This document shows, in pieces, positions 33,935 to 45,837 of a stretch of 64,000 bases of DNA. The position numbers were made by a program, and so were the translations under genes. The notes under the pieces were generated by a model, which worked only from the letters and a program-made list of their open reading frames with translations, had not been told where the DNA came from and ran no database searches. Each line of letters opens with the position of its first letter. Position 1 is the first letter of the stretch. Source of the DNA: Yersinia proxima (GTDB lineage Bacteria; Pseudomonadota; Gammaproteobacteria; Enterobacterales; Enterobacteriaceae); NCBI RefSeq assembly GCF_902170785.1, contig NZ_CABHYG010000024.1, positions 62,001 to 126,000 of the forward strand, in the 5' to 3' direction.

Positions 33935-36370
33935 ATGAATGCAACAGCGGTAGCAGCGGCGGTGACCGGCCGTCAACTGCATAAATTTGGTGGTAGTAGT
34001 CTTGCGGATGTGAAGTGTTACCTGCGGGTGGCCAATATTATGGCCAACTACAGTCATCCCGGCGACCTTATGGTGGTGTCTGCGGCGGGTAGCACCACTA
34101 ACCAGCTGATTAGCTGGTTGAAACTCAGTCAAACTGACCGGCTTTCTGCTCATCAGGTGCAGCAAAACTTGCGTCGTTACCAACATGACCTGATTAGTGG
34201 TTTATTGTCACCAGAAATGGCTGAGCCGTTAATTAGTGAATTTATTCATGATTTGGAACGGCTGGCTGGCCTGTTGGACAACAAAGTCGATGATGCAATC
34301 TATGCCGAAGTGGTTGGTCATGGTGAGATTTGGTCGGCCCGACTGATGTCTGCGGTATTGAACAAACTCGATATGGATGCCGACTGGCTCGATGCTCGCA
34401 GTTTCCTGCGTGCTGAACGCGCGGCACAGCCACAAATCGATGAAGGTCGTTCATATCCGTTGTTGCAGCAATTAATGGCACAACACCCACACCAACGTCT
34501 GGTGGTGACGGGGTTTATTTCGCGCAATAACGCCGGTGAAACAGTGTTGTTGGGGCGTAACGGCAGTGACTACTCGGCCACTCAGGTCGGGGCGCTGGCA
34601 GGGGTCGAACGTGTTACCATCTGGAGTGATGTGGCGGGGGTATACAGTGCTGACCCGCGCAAAGTTAAAGATGCCTGTTTGTTACCTTTACTGCGGCTGG
34701 ATGAAGCCAGTGAACTGGCTCGGTTGGCAGCGCCGGTACTGCATACCCGCACCCTACAGCCGGTTTCCGGCAGCGATATTGATTTACAACTGCGCTGTAG
34801 CTATCAGCCAGAACAGGGTTCAACCCGTATTGAGCGGGTGCTGGCTTCAGGGTCAGGTGCCAAAATTGTCACCAGCCATGATGATGTCTGCCTGATCGAA
34901 TTACAGATTGCCGGCCACCATGATTTCTCGCTGGCACAGAAAGAGATTGATTTGCTGCTCAAACGCGCGCAAATCAAGCCGCTGGCTACCGGTATTCATC
35001 CTGATCGTAATCTATTGCAACTTTGCTATACCTCCGAAGTGGTTAACAGCGCATTAAGAGTGCTGGAGGATGCCACGCTGCCGGGGAAATTATCCCTGCG
35101 CGAGGGGTTGGCTCTGGTCGCTTTGGTCGGCGCTGGGGTTTGCAAGAACCCTTTGCATAGCCACCGTTTCTATCAACAACTGAAAGATCAGCCAGTTGAG
35201 TTTATTTGGCAGGCGGAAGACGGCATCAGTATGGTTGCGGTGTTGCGTCTCGGGCCGACTGAGCACTTGATTCAGGGCTTACACCAATCACTGTTCCGCG
35301 CCGAGAAGCGCATTGGTTTGATGCTGTTTGGTAAAGGTAATATCGGTGCTCGCTGGTTGGAGCTATTTGCCCGTGAGCAGAAGAATATCTCAGCTCGCAG
35401 TGGTTTTGAGTTCGTGCTAGCCGGTGTGGTAGATAGCCGCCGTAGTTTGTTGAGTTATGACGGGCTGGATGCGAGTCGGACACTGGCATTTTATGATGAT
35501 GAGGCCAAAGAGCAGGATGAAGAATCCTTGTTCTTGTGGATGCGTGCACACCCATTTGATGATTTGGTGGTGTTGGATGTGACCGCCAGTGAGTCACTTG
35601 CCGAGCAGTATCTGGATTTCGCCAGCTATGGTTTCCATGTTATCAGCGCCAATAAATTAGCCGGAGCCTCCAGCAGCAATAATTACCGCCAAATCCGTGA
35701 TGCTTTTGCCAAAACCGGCCGCCACTGGTTGTATAACGCCACGGTGGGCGCGGGGTTACCGGTGAACCATACCGTGCGCGATTTACGTGATAGCGGTGAC
35801 AGTATTCTGGCGATCAGCGGTATTTTCTCGGGCACTCTGTCTTGGTTATTCCTGCAGTTTGATGGCACCGTGCCCTTTACCGAGCTGGTGGATCAAGCCT
35901 GGCAACAGGGCTTGACCGAACCCGATCCGCGTGTCGATCTCTCCGGGCAAGACGTGATGCGTAAGCTGGTGATTTTAGCTCGTGAAGCCGGTTACGACAT
36001 TGAACCGAATCAGGTGCGGGTGGAATCGCTGGTGCCAGCCGGTGCCGATGTTGGATCGGTGGATCAATTCTTTGAGAATGGCGAGGCATTGAATCAGCAA
36101 ATGATTCAGCGCTTAGAAGCCGCTAATGAAATGGGTCTGGTGCTCCGCTACGTCGCGCGCTTTGATGCCAATGGTAAGGCGCGAGTGGGCGTTGAGGCAG
36201 TACGTGCTGATCATCCATTGGCTTCCTTGTTGCCGTGCGATAACGTTTTTGCCATCGAGAGCCGTTGGTATCGCGATAACCCATTGGTTATTCGTGGCCC
36301 AGGGGCCGGGCGTGATGTCACCGCCGGTGCCATTCAGTCTGATTTAAACCGGCTAGCCCAGTTGTTGTAA
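33935..36370 (+). CDS. metL: Bifunctional aspartokinase II / homoserine dehydrogenase II
   Basis: Catalyses the first and third steps from aspartate to homoserine for methionine. The N-terminal aspartokinase domain (KFGGSSLADVKCYL) is followed by ACT-like segments and the C-terminal NAD(P) domain (FGKGNIGARWLELF) with SANKLAGAS and YNATVGAGLPV substrate motifs. 811 residues. In the family this isozyme is repressed by methionine but not feedback-inhibited. A weak hairpin follows. Confidence 0.96.
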   Translation: MNATAVAAAVTGRQLHKFGGSSLADVKCYLRVANIMANYSHPGDLMVVSAAGSTTNQLISWLKLSQTDRLSAHQVQQNLRRYQHDLISGLLSPEMAEPLISEFIHDLERLAGLLDNKVDDAIYAEVVGHGEIWSARLMSAVLNKLDMDADWLDARSFLRAERAAQPQIDEGRSYPLLQQLMAQHPHQRLVVTGFISRNNAGETVLLGRNGSDYSATQVGALAGVERVTIWSDVAGVYSADPRKVKDACLLPLLRLDEASELARLAAPVLHTRTLQPVSGSDIDLQLRCSYQPEQGSTRIERVLASGSGAKIVTSHDDVCLIELQIAGHHDFSLAQKEIDLLLKRAQIKPLATGIHPDRNLLQLCYTSEVVNSALRVLEDATLPGKLSLREGLALVALVGAGVCKNPLHSHRFYQQLKDQPVEFIWQAEDGISMVAVLRLGPTEHLIQGLHQSLFRAEKRIGLMLFGKGNIGARWLELFAREQKNISARSGFEFVLAGVVDSRRSLLSYDGLDASRTLAFYDDEAKEQDEESLFLWMRAHPFDDLVVLDVTASESLAEQYLDFASYGFHVISANKLAGASSSNNYRQIRDAFAKTGRHWLYNATVGAGLPVNHTVRDLRDSGDSILAISGIFSGTLSWLFLQFDGTVPFTELVDQAWQQGLTEPDPRVDLSGQDVMRKLVILAREAGYDIEPNQVRVESLVPAGADVGSVDQFFENGEALNQQMIQRLEAANEMGLVLRYVARFDANGKARVGVEAVRADHPLASLLPCDNVFAIESRWYRDNPLVIRGPGAGRDVTAGAIQSDLNRLAQLL

Positions 36371-36400
36371 CGAACGCGATATTAACCTGAAATAAACAGA

Positions 36401-36423
36401 CGCCCGAAGCAATTAATCGGGCG
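36401..36423 (+). terminator. Hairpin after metL
   Basis: CGCCCGA/TCGGGCG seven-base stem 31 bases after metL and between the convergent metL and the kinase-like gene; the following T run is weak. Confidence 0.6.
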
Positions 36424-36436
36424 CTTGTTGACTTTG

Positions 36437-37630
36437 TTATTTGAACAATAACATATCGGACAAATAAACATCATTTCTTAGTATGGCATGCTTATCTGGG
36501 GCAGATAATAATAAGTTTACCGTGTGTCTGTCTTGGGATTTGACATGCTGGTCAACCCATTTGGTTAGATGTACTTTATTTATCGCACTCATTTTTTGAG
36601 GATTTCTGGCCCAGGTAGGCGATATAATTGTATTTCTCAGTCCCTTTGATTTAGAGGTTGCAGCGATGAATGTGAGTAAAAAAGCATATTCATCAGCTGA
36701 TTTTAAGTATTTCACTACATCTTTGTTATTTGAAAGTTCAGAGTGTTTATCATAAATATTATGTAGTAAATCAGAAGTAATATAATGCTTTGTATATATA
36801 CATGGCTCACCATATATTTTGAATTTTACTGTTGAGTGGTTGCTGTGAGTATCTTTTGATATTCTGTCTTCAACATCAATAAAATTAATCTGTTTACCAT
36901 CATAGGTAGTATTTTCTGGTTTGATATCTCTTAGATAACCGTTTTGTTTATGTAGTGTCTTTAAGTCATTGACGGCATTCTTAAACGCCTCGCAAGGGAT
37001 TATGTTTCCACACTTTATATATTTTGAAACACAAATTCCGGCATTGGCAGCAATGATCAGCTTTGTGCTAACGGCCAGCCCAGTCTTAATACTACGTATA
37101 TTGTTTATATCATTGAAGTTATTATCTGTTTCAAACCGATCACTTATATCGACTGGTTCCAGCGCGACAAAACGGTGATCTTTTCTGGTAAGTGTTTTAA
37201 AACTGCCGTTTTCCACACCAACAGATATCTCATTAGGTTTATATACGATAGGATGGTCTTTATTTCTACTGTGGTAGTATTCTCTATTATAAATGGATTT
37301 ATCATTGCCTTTATAGGTTGTTTTTATAAATCCTTTATTGGTGTAAAGGCCATTTTCCTCCATGTTCTCCAATTTTTTCAAATGAACTCTAAAATAGTGT
37401 TTAATTTTATTTGCTGAAATGACCTCTTTGCTATTGATATTACTATCTTTATCTAAATGTTTTTGCGGCACATTCAATTCAAAATTGTTTTTTTCACAAA
37501 TTTTAGTTATTGTTTTAGATAAAATTAACGGGTTTTTCTGGAATTTTCCTTGTATTTTATTTTGTTGGACGATCGCCGGTAGATGTTTTGCAAGTCTATT
37601 ATAGAACTGAATACGCTCTCTAACGTTCAT
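36437..37630 (-). CDS. Putative protein kinase, effector-like
   Basis: A 397-residue protein of clearly AT-rich coding DNA, unlike the flanking met genes. Residues 232-252 carry the catalytic-loop pattern YLRDIKPEN (Asp235, Lys237, Asn240) followed after a short loop by NFIDVED, with Asp252 where the DFG aspartate stands, as in eukaryotic-type Ser/Thr kinases; the usual His of HRD is replaced by Leu. The N-terminal 100 residues have no signal peptide and are Lys/Asn-rich; a possible nucleotide-lysine is in IVYKP (residue 131). No full kinase glycine loop is seen. It resembles type III effector kinases in style, but family assignment is inference. GGGAG precedes the ATG; divergent from metF. 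Confidence 0.75.
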   Translation of the reverse strand: MNVRERIQFYNRLAKHLPAIVQQNKIQGKFQKNPLILSKTITKICEKNNFELNVPQKHLDKDSNINSKEVISANKIKHYFRVHLKKLENMEENGLYTNKGFIKTTYKGNDKSIYNREYYHSRNKDHPIVYKPNEISVGVENGSFKTLTRKDHRFVALEPVDISDRFETDNNFNDINNIRSIKTGLAVSTKLIIAANAGICVSKYIKCGNIIPCEAFKNAVNDLKTLHKQNGYLRDIKPENTTYDGKQINFIDVEDRISKDTHSNHSTVKFKIYGEPCIYTKHYITSDLLHNIYDKHSELSNNKDVVKYLKSADEYAFLLTFIAATSKSKGLRNTIISPTWARNPQKMSAINKVHLTKWVDQHVKSQDRHTVNLLLSAPDKHAILRNDVYLSDMLLFK

Positions 37631-37896
37631 AATAACTCCCTTTAAATATATCTAATAATTCACAACAGTATTCCAGCATGACATATAGGCAATATTCGTG
37701 AATATAATAAAACGAGGATTGAATGAACAATTAATAGCAATAAAAGAGAAACCCAAAGATAATAAATTGATAAATAAGAAATTTTATTAAAAGGAACTGC
37801 ACATGAATCTCCCTCATGTTGTAGGTGAATACTCATCATCACGCCAGACTTATTTAACAGTTGACTCTTTAACCAACTTCGTTCATCTTGCTATTT

Positions 37897-37920
37897 AGAC
37901 GTCTAAACGTATAGACGCTT
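37897..37920. promoter_or_regulatory. Met boxes upstream of metF
   Basis: Three adjacent 8-mers, AGACGTCT, AAACGTAT and AGACGCTT, about 60 bases before metF; the first is the exact MetJ consensus. The gap to the kinase-like gene (37631-37981) otherwise shows only AT-rich DNA. Confidence 0.88.
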
Positions 37921-37975
37921 ATAAAATGACAGATAACATAAGTCGTCAAAATGATGACAATAGGCAATGGGGTAA

Positions 37976-38866
<891 letters not shown>

Positions 38867-38973
38867 TTAAAATGATTAAAGTAGTTAGCAGTATTATAAG
38901 TCCTGTCGTTAATTTTTAATTTAATGATTAGAGTTTGCTTTACTCCCCCCCTTGAAGGCCAGCAAGTTACGGG

Positions 38974-39006
38974 CCGCTATCTGCAAAGTAATGATAAAGA
39001 TAGCGG
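38974..39006 (+). terminator. Probable hairpin terminator after metF
   Basis: Perfect nine-base stem CCGCTATCT/AGATAGCGG (38974-38982 with 38998-39006), with further pairing GCCAG/CTGGC outside, then TTTGTGT. The T run is short. It lies about 110 bases after metF; the 324-base gap 38867-39190 holds no gene. Confidence 0.55.
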
Positions 39007-39190
39007 TTTGTGTCTGGCTTTTCTATACAAAGACTCCCCCGCTGCCGTTATTAAAAAACCTTAAATCCATAGAGTGAGTGAATCGTTTTATTAAAGTTTT
39101 GTTTGAGTCTGCCTCTTATAATCGCGGTAACTAGAAAATTATTTATAGCTGCCTGCTTCTTGCGGGAAGCTCTTAACAGGAACTTTATCG

Positions 39191-40399
39191 ATGAATATAA
39201 GTAGCACAAGTAAAAGCAGCGGACTGATCAATACCGCTAAACTGCCAGATAAAGAGGCGTTAATTAAACAAGAAAACAGGTTGGGTGCTTGCATAAAGAG
39301 TGTCACACATGCGATAGCAACTCTTACAAAAGAAATTAGCACCTCGCAGAGTGATATTAAGAAGAATAACTCTTTTTTGACAAGTCTGAAGGGTATTGCA
39401 AACAAACATGGTAATGATGCCAACATCCGCTTTAAAAACGATCATTTTAAGTTTGGGCAGGGAAGCAATTTTCTGAAAAACTTGATAAATGGCGGCCGTT
39501 ACAAACTTGAACAACAAGCGGCAGCTAGCAAATTGGAGGTGAAGGGAAGTGCAGTTTCTGCTGGCATCGGCATGTCAGCTCTTTCACAATTAATTGGTAA
39601 CAAGACTGAAAGTGTGGCTTCTTCCCAGACTAAGAGAACAGATAATCAAACCAAACTTAGTCAGTTGACGACGGAGAAGGCAGATATCGGTAAGCAAATA
39701 GATGCTATTGAGACAGCTGAAGTCAATGCGGAAAAACTAGCTAAAGAACATAAAGAGCTCCGTAATAATTTTTCTATGGTTTATCAGAGTAATGAAGGTT
39801 GCGGAGCTATTAATGCCGAAGCTCGCTATCAGTTTGGTAGTGCGAACCAGCCTGTAAAACTAAATGGAAACAAAGTAATAGCTGAGTATGTAAAAACACA
39901 CGGTGATAGCATCTTCAGTGGGGGGAATGCACCGATCAAATCGGCCATACAGTTCCATTGCTCTAATTTATCCACGCTGGTCAAGGACGTTGCTAAGGCT
40001 TGGTATACCCCAACTGACACCAAGACTACATCTCACCGTGGGCAGGGAATGACTCAAGATGGGATTAATAAGTTAATTACTCAATTCAAGAATGATAGTG
40101 CGGGATCTGTATATAAATTGGGACAGTTCTTCTCCACTTCAAAAGATGTGGGTGTTGCTAAGGATTTCGCTGACCGAACCGGGGATAGCGTCAAGATCAT
40201 GTTCGAAGTTAAAGGTAATAGTGGTAGGGGAATAGTGGTATCAAATGGGTTGAAGTTTGAAAATAACGAACGTGAAGTACTGTATTCTCCATTGGCCTGT
40301 TTTGCTGTCACTAATATTAAGGGGAACGACTCCAAAGGCTATACCATTAAGCTCAACGAAGTTGGGCAAGATACTAAGGCTAAGTTGTTGCCGTACTGA
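39191..40399 (+). CDS. Putative arginine-specific mono-ADP-ribosyltransferase toxin (ExoS-like catalytic domain)
   Basis: A 402-residue protein with no signal peptide and a Ser/Thr/Asn-rich start typical of type III secretion substrates. Residues 20-60 and 140-190 look helical or coiled coil. The C-terminal domain (about 205-395) has the R-S-E triad order of ADP-ribosyltransferases: Arg283 in SHRGQGM, STS at 315-317 in GQFFSTSKDVGVAKDF, and Glu360-x-Glu362 in NEREVLY, closely resembling the layout of Pseudomonas ExoS (RG...STS...NEKEILY). The ExE pattern predicts arginine modification. No GAP-type Arg finger is evident in the N-terminal half. AGGAA ribosome site; AT-richer than the neighbours, which suggests acquisition. 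Target and delivery route are not known. Confidence 0.82.
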   Translation: MNISSTSKSSGLINTAKLPDKEALIKQENRLGACIKSVTHAIATLTKEISTSQSDIKKNNSFLTSLKGIANKHGNDANIRFKNDHFKFGQGSNFLKNLINGGRYKLEQQAAASKLEVKGSAVSAGIGMSALSQLIGNKTESVASSQTKRTDNQTKLSQLTTEKADIGKQIDAIETAEVNAEKLAKEHKELRNNFSMVYQSNEGCGAINAEARYQFGSANQPVKLNGNKVIAEYVKTHGDSIFSGGNAPIKSAIQFHCSNLSTLVKDVAKAWYTPTDTKTTSHRGQGMTQDGINKLITQFKNDSAGSVYKLGQFFSTSKDVGVAKDFADRTGDSVKIMFEVKGNSGRGIVVSNGLKFENNEREVLYSPLACFAVTNIKGNDSKGYTIKLNEVGQDTKAKLLPY

Positions 40400-40431
40400 T
40401 TTCTTATTACATTGTTTTATTATAAAAAGGC

Positions 40432-40453
40432 AAAACGGGCACTCGGCCCGTTT
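40432..40453. terminator. Bidirectional terminator between the ADP-ribosyltransferase gene and ppc
   Basis: AAACGGGC/GCCCGTTT stem with a five-base loop; T residues on both sides (TTTCTGTCTTTTT to the right, TTTTGCCTTTTTAT on the minus strand). Confidence 0.85.
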
Positions 40454-40481
40454 CTGTCTTTTTATATCGTGCGATTGGCGA

Positions 40482-43121
40482 CTAGCCGGTATTGCGCATC
40501 CCTGCTGCTACCCCAGCAATGGTCACCATCAATGCTTGCTCAACACGGGCATCTGCGGCATTTTCTTGCTGGCGCGAACGGTGCAACAGCTCCGCTTGCA
40601 ACACGTTTAGTGGGTCGGTATAGACATTACGCAGTGCAATCGACTCAGCAATCCACGGCAAATCCGCCATCAAGTGATCATCGTTGGCAATGGCCAGCAC
40701 CACTTTAATATCAGATGCCAGTTGGTCGCGTAATTGCTGGCCTAACGGCCACAATGATTTATCCACCAGACGCTGATCGTAATATTCAGCCAGCCACAAA
40801 TCGGCTTTGGCAAACACCATTTCCAGCATACCGATACGGGTTGAGAAGAACGGCCAGTCACGACACATGGTGGCTAATACTTCTTTCTTACCGGCATCGA
40901 TGGCTTTCTGCAAACCGGCACCGGCACCCAGCCAGGCGGGTAACATCAGGCGGTTTTGGGTCCAGGCAAAGATCCACGGAATAGCACGCAGGCTTTCTAC
41001 CCCGCCATTCGGACGGCGTTTGGCTGGGCGTGAACCCAATGGCAGCTTGCCCAATTCCAGTTCAGGGGTGGCGGCGCGGAAGTAAGGAACGAACTGTGGA
41101 TTCTCACGAACATAGCCGCGATACATCTCACAAGAGGCATCAGACAGAATATCCATCACCTCATTCCACTCTTTCTTCGGTTCCGGCGGCGGTAACAAAT
41201 TGGCTTCCAGCACCGCACTGGCATACAGGGCCAGACTGCTGATGGTGACTTCCGGCAGACCAAACTTAAAGCGAATCATCTCACCTTGTTCGGTGACGCG
41301 TAAGCCGCCTTTCAGGCTGCCCGGAGGCTGAGAAAGCAGCGCGGCGTGTGCAGGAGCACCACCACGGCCGATAGAACCGCCGCGACCATGGAACAGTGTC
41401 AGGGAGATACCGGCTTTCTCACAGGTTTTGATTAATGCATCCTGCGCGCGATATTGCGCCCAGGACGCCGCCATCACACCGGCATCTTTCGCTGAGTCAG
41501 AATAGCCAATCATCACCATCTGCTTGCCTTGGATCAGGCCGCGATACCAGTCGATATTCAGTAGCTGGGTCATCACGTCATCGGCATTGTTCAGGTCATC
41601 GAGCGTTTCGAACAATGGCGCGACTGGCAGAGTGAATGGGCAACCGGCTTCTTTCAGCAGCAAATGCACCGCCAGCACATCCGATGGCACTTTTGCCATG
41701 GAAATCACATAAGCGGCGATAGAACCTTGCGGCGCTTCGGCAATCACCCGACAGGTTTCCAGCACTTCTTGGGTATCGGCACTGGGTTCCCATTTCAGCG
41801 GAACCAGTGGGCGCTTGGAATTCAGTTCGCGGATCAGGAAGGCTTGTTTGTCCGCTTCAGACCAGCTTTCATAATCACCGAGGCCCAGATAGCGGGTCAG
41901 TTCAGCAATAGCATCGGTATGACGGGTGCTTTCCTGACGCACATCGATACGCACCAATGGCACACCAAAGCAGCGCACACGGCGCAAGGTATCGAGTAAC
42001 TGGCCGTTGGCGATAATCTCCATGCCACAGGCTTTCAGGGATTGATAACAGGCGTATAGCGGATCCCACAGTTGGTCATTGCTGACCAGTAAATCCGTTG
42101 GCGGTAATACGCGCTCGCCCTTCAGGCGTGCTTCCAGATAAGCCTGAGTATTGGTCAACTGAGTGCGCACGCGCTTCATCAGCTCACGATAAGGTTCGAG
42201 CACCTCTTCGCCGCCTGCCAATTCACGCAGTTCCGGCGTACATTCCGACATGGAAAGCTCTGACACCAATACCTGAATATCACGTAGGAACAAATCGGTC
42301 GCTTTCCAGCGGCTCAGTAATAGCACATGGCGGGTAATTTCAGCGGTGACATTCGGGTTACCGTCACGGTCGCCACCCATCCATGAAGTGAAGCGGATCG
42401 GCACCGCTTCTACCGGCAAGCGGTAATCGAGAGAGTTTTGCAACTGCTCGTTAAATTCACGCAGGAAAGCTGGCACACCTTCCCATAAGCTGTTTTCAAC
42501 CACCGCAAAGCCCCATTTGGCTTCATCAACCGGGGAGGGGCGAATTTTACGAATTTCATCAGTATGCCATGATTGTGCGACTAATTGCCGCAAACGACGC
42601 ATGATCTTGTTGCGTTCGTAATCGGCTAAATCATTGTGATCCAACTGGCTCAGGCAGGTATTCACTTCGACCAGTTTATGAATCAGGGTACGGCGGGTAA
42701 TTTCGGTTGGGTGAGCGGTCAATACCAGTTCAATGGATAACTCATCAACCGCGCTGCGCATGTCTTGCTCGCTCAGCTTTTTGTCTTTTAAGCGGGTGAA
42801 TAGTTGGGCCAGAGCTTCCGGGTTACTTGCGGCTTCGCCATGCGGTGAAATGCTGTGATATTGCTCTGCCGTATTCGTCAAATTGAGGAATTGGCTAAAA
42901 GCACGGGCGACCGGCAGCAGTTCGTCGTTGGATAAATTTTGCAGCGTTGTCAGCAGTTCCTGACGGCTCGCTTCATTACCGGCACGCGAAGATTTGGATA
43001 ATTTACGGATGGTTTCTACTTTTTCAAGGATGTGTTCACCGAGCGCTTCCTTGATGGTGTCCCCGAGTAGCGTACCGAGCATACTGACGTTACTTCGCAT
43101 TGCGGAATATTGTTCGTTCAT
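40482..43121 (-). CDS. ppc: Phosphoenolpyruvate carboxylase
   Basis: Adds bicarbonate to PEP to make oxaloacetate, refilling the TCA cycle. The start at 43121 ([16 protein letters not shown]) gives 879 residues, matching the family; an upstream in-frame extension of 33 residues is not homologous. Active-site [13 protein letters not shown] with catalytic His, the [13 protein letters not shown] loop and the C-terminal MRNTG, in which the final Gly is a family signature, are all visible. Confidence 0.97.
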   Translation of the reverse strand: MNEQYSAMRSNVSMLGTLLGDTIKEALGEHILEKVETIRKLSKSSRAGNEASRQELLTTLQNLSNDELLPVARAFSQFLNLTNTAEQYHSISPHGEAASNPEALAQLFTRLKDKKLSEQDMRSAVDELSIELVLTAHPTEITRRTLIHKLVEVNTCLSQLDHNDLADYERNKIMRRLRQLVAQSWHTDEIRKIRPSPVDEAKWGFAVVENSLWEGVPAFLREFNEQLQNSLDYRLPVEAVPIRFTSWMGGDRDGNPNVTAEITRHVLLLSRWKATDLFLRDIQVLVSELSMSECTPELRELAGGEEVLEPYRELMKRVRTQLTNTQAYLEARLKGERVLPPTDLLVSNDQLWDPLYACYQSLKACGMEIIANGQLLDTLRRVRCFGVPLVRIDVRQESTRHTDAIAELTRYLGLGDYESWSEADKQAFLIRELNSKRPLVPLKWEPSADTQEVLETCRVIAEAPQGSIAAYVISMAKVPSDVLAVHLLLKEAGCPFTLPVAPLFETLDDLNNADDVMTQLLNIDWYRGLIQGKQMVMIGYSDSAKDAGVMAASWAQYRAQDALIKTCEKAGISLTLFHGRGGSIGRGGAPAHAALLSQPPGSLKGGLRVTEQGEMIRFKFGLPEVTISSLALYASAVLEANLLPPPEPKKEWNEVMDILSDASCEMYRGYVRENPQFVPYFRAATPELELGKLPLGSRPAKRRPNGGVESLRAIPWIFAWTQNRLMLPAWLGAGAGLQKAIDAGKKEVLATMCRDWPFFSTRIGMLEMVFAKADLWLAEYYDQRLVDKSLWPLGQQLRDQLASDIKVVLAIANDDHLMADLPWIAESIALRNVYTDPLNVLQAELLHRSRQQENAADARVEQALMVTIAGVAAGMRNTG

Positions 43122-43347
43122 ATGATTTCTTTTAGTACCCTTCGTAACTTGATGAGTATGTAAATTAATTTCACCCAAGACGCTGAGATGGAAAAATCCA
43201 CTCGCCACATTCAATTCCATACCCCAATTGACACTATTTTCAGCAAAAAAACATCATTTTTGGGGATATTTCTGAAATTTAATTACCAGAGGCAGGTTAT
43301 CAGTCTTTCTAATGGGCAAAATTGATCACCTACCCCATAAGAGGTAA

Positions 43348-44514
43348 CTATTGCTGACAGAAATGATCGACTAATTGACCAATCAGCTCACGCGTTGGCT
43401 CGATAAAGGCCATGTCGATAAATTCATCCGGCTGATGGGCTTGATTGATGGAGCCTGGCCCCAGCACCAATGTCGGGCAGATTTGCTGAATAAACGGGGC
43501 TTCGGTGCAGTAGTTCACCACCGCCGTGCGCTCACCCAGTAATTTCTCGATAACCCCGACCATATGATGATCTGTCGGACATTCATAGCCCGGAATTGGT
43601 GGATGCAGTTGGTCAATACTCAAGCGACCCGGCCAGCGCGCACTAACAGGAGCCAGTGCTTCGGTCATCAATTCATCCAGATCACTTAATGTCAGCCCCG
43701 GCAACGGGCGGATATCCATATGTAATTCACAGCAAGCACAGATACGGTTCGCAGCATCACCGCCATTAATATGACCGAAATTCATTGTCGGATAAGGGAT
43801 GGCAAATGCCGGGTTGTTATAACGCTCTTGCAAAGTGGTACGCAGCTTCATTAGTTCGGTAATAGATTCATGCATCAAATCAATAGCATTCACGCCACGC
43901 GCCGGATCACTGGAATGGCCGGACTGACCGGTAATACGAATCGCATTGGAAATATGGCCTTTGTGCGCGCGCACCGGTTGCAGTGATGTTGGCTCACCGA
44001 TAATGGCAAAGTCAGGGCGTAATTGGGTGGAAGCGGCAAAATAGCGTGCGCCCGCCATGGTAGTTTCTTCATCAGCGGTTGCGAGGATATACAGCGGCTT
44101 ACTCAATGTGCTGGCATCGATATCACGCACCGCATCAAGAATAAAGGCAAAGAAGCCTTTCATGTCGGCAGTACCCAGACCATACAATTTATTGTCATGT
44201 TCGGTCAGCGTGAAAGGGTCGCGTGTCCAACGGCCTTCATCGTAAGGTACGGTATCGGTATGACCGGCCAATAGTAGCCCTCCATTGCCCTCACCGCTGT
44301 TTTTTTCACCAATAGAGGCAAGTAGGTTAAATTTGTGGCGTGTATCCGGTACTGGCTGGATTTCGACGCGAAAACCCAGATCAGCAAACCATCCGGCCAA
44401 CAAGTTGATTAACGCCTCATTGCTTTGATCGAGGGCGCTATCGGTTGCGCTGATCGATGGCGTTGCGATTAGCGCCCGATACAGCTCAATAAATGGAGGT
44501 AATTTCATCTTCAC
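43348..44514 (-). CDS. argE: Acetylornithine deacetylase
   Basis: Removes the acetyl group from N-acetylornithine in arginine synthesis. M20-type zinc/cobalt metallohydrolase: metal His in AGHTDTVP, Asp in GTADMKG, and catalytic ATADEETT are visible. GTG at 44514 gives [15 protein letters not shown], aligned in length with the E. coli protein; ATG at 44508 is the alternative. Divergent from argCBH with ARG boxes between. Confidence 0.95.
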   Translation of the reverse strand: MKMKLPPFIELYRALIATPSISATDSALDQSNEALINLLAGWFADLGFRVEIQPVPDTRHKFNLLASIGEKNSGEGNGGLLLAGHTDTVPYDEGRWTRDPFTLTEHDNKLYGLGTADMKGFFAFILDAVRDIDASTLSKPLYILATADEETTMAGARYFAASTQLRPDFAIIGEPTSLQPVRAHKGHISNAIRITGQSGHSSDPARGVNAIDLMHESITELMKLRTTLQERYNNPAFAIPYPTMNFGHINGGDAANRICACCELHMDIRPLPGLTLSDLDELMTEALAPVSARWPGRLSIDQLHPPIPGYECPTDHHMVGVIEKLLGERTAVVNYCTEAPFIQQICPTLVLGPGSINQAHQPDEFIDMAFIEPTRELIGQLVDHFCQQ

Positions 44515-44537
44515 TGTTGACAGCCTTTGGTTAGGGT

Positions 44538-44576
44538 AGTATCAATATTCATGCATTAATTATGAATAAAAATACA
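44538..44576. promoter_or_regulatory. Probable ARG boxes between argE and argC
   Basis: TGAATAAAAATACA (44563-44576) matches 13 of 14 positions of the TGAAT-N4-ATTCA consensus; AGTATCAATATTCA (44538-44551) has a perfect right half. Spacing is slightly wider than the usual pair. They fit ArgR control of argE and argCBH. Confidence 0.6.
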
Positions 44577-44757
44577 TTAAGCCTGAACGTAAGGGAACCT
44601 AAAAACACCCTTAAATTTACGAAAATGTCAATGCTCAATCACGTGGGGGAACAGTAAAACCTTGCTGAGAACCCAAATGTCGGTTTTGACTACTTATGTC
44701 TTTATACCGAATAACATTTTTATACCCAAAGCACGAAGGGCAAGGTGAACTGAACCC

Positions 44758-45762
44758 ATGTTGAATACGCTAATTGTTGGTGCCAGCGGCTATGCCGGAG
44801 CGGAGCTTACCGCTTACCTTAATCGTCACCCACATATGAACATAACCGGTTTAACGGTTTCAGCGCAAAGTGCAGATGCAGGAAAATTACTTTCTGATCT
44901 GCATCCGCAACTAAAAGGCATTATTGATCTTCCGCTACAACCCTTGGTGGATGTGGCTCAAGCGGCAAAAGGTGTGGATGTTGTCTTCCTCGCTACCGCT
45001 CATGAGGTCAGCCATGATTTAGCGCCACAATTTCTGGCAGCGGGTTGTGTGGTATTCGATCTCTCCGGTGCATTCCGCGTCCAGGATACGGCGTTTTATA
45101 GTCAATATTACGGTTTTGAGCATCAACATGCCGATTGGCTGGATAAAGCAGTTTATGGATTAGCTGAATGGCAGGCTGAACAAATTAAACAGGCTCAATT
45201 GATCGCAGTACCAGGTTGTTATCCAACCGCATCCCAACTAGCGCTTAAGCCGTTGGTTGATGGTGATTTGCTCAATGATGCGCAATGGCCAGTGATTAAC
45301 GCCGTCAGCGGAGTCAGTGGCGCAGGGCGTAAAGCCAGTATTGGCAACAGTTTCTGTGAAGTGAGTTTGCAACCCTATGGTTTGTTTAATCATCGTCATC
45401 AGCCGGAAATTGTCGCCCACCTTGGTACGCCAGTGATTTTTACCCCACACTTGGGGAATTTCGCCCGCGGTATTTTGGCGACCATTACCTGCCGTCTGAA
45501 TGCGGGTGTGACAGCACAAGATATCGCTGAGGCATACCATAATGCCTATCAGGATAAGCCATTAGTGCGGCTCTATAAGCAAGGCGTACCGGCGCTAAAA
45601 GCGGTGGTGGGTCTACCTTTCTGTGATATCGGTTTCTCTGTGCAGGGTGAACATTTAATTATTGTCGCGACAGAAGATAACCTGCTCAAAGGCGCGGCGG
45701 CCCAGGCGGTGCAATGCATGAATATACGTTTTGGCTTTGCGGAAACCCAATCTCTGTTGTGA
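44758..45762 (+). CDS. argC: N-acetyl-gamma-glutamyl-phosphate reductase
   Basis: NADPH-dependent third step of arginine synthesis. Rossmann motif [11 protein letters not shown] at the N-terminus and catalytic Cys in [11 protein letters not shown]. 334 residues, normal. First gene of argCBH; 75 bases before argB. Confidence 0.96.
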   Translation: MLNTLIVGASGYAGAELTAYLNRHPHMNITGLTVSAQSADAGKLLSDLHPQLKGIIDLPLQPLVDVAQAAKGVDVVFLATAHEVSHDLAPQFLAAGCVVFDLSGAFRVQDTAFYSQYYGFEHQHADWLDKAVYGLAEWQAEQIKQAQLIAVPGCYPTASQLALKPLVDGDLLNDAQWPVINAVSGVSGAGRKASIGNSFCEVSLQPYGLFNHRHQPEIVAHLGTPVIFTPHLGNFARGILATITCRLNAGVTAQDIAEAYHNAYQDKPLVRLYKQGVPALKAVVGLPFCDIGFSVQGEHLIIVATEDNLLKGAAAQAVQCMNIRFGFAETQSLL

Positions 45763-45837
45763 GCAATAAAACGCTAAGCAGCAGAGGTTATAACCGAGCC
45801 GGAACTGACATTTTTTTCAATTATATCGAGGCGAAAC

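Noticed and set aside
37660-37842. 60-codon reverse frame upstream of the kinase-like gene
   Set aside because: No ribosome site or family features in AT-rich promoter DNA.
39191-40399. Bacterial toxin with adjacent immunity gene
   Set aside because: No small gene lies next to it before ppc; the 82-base gap holds only a terminator.
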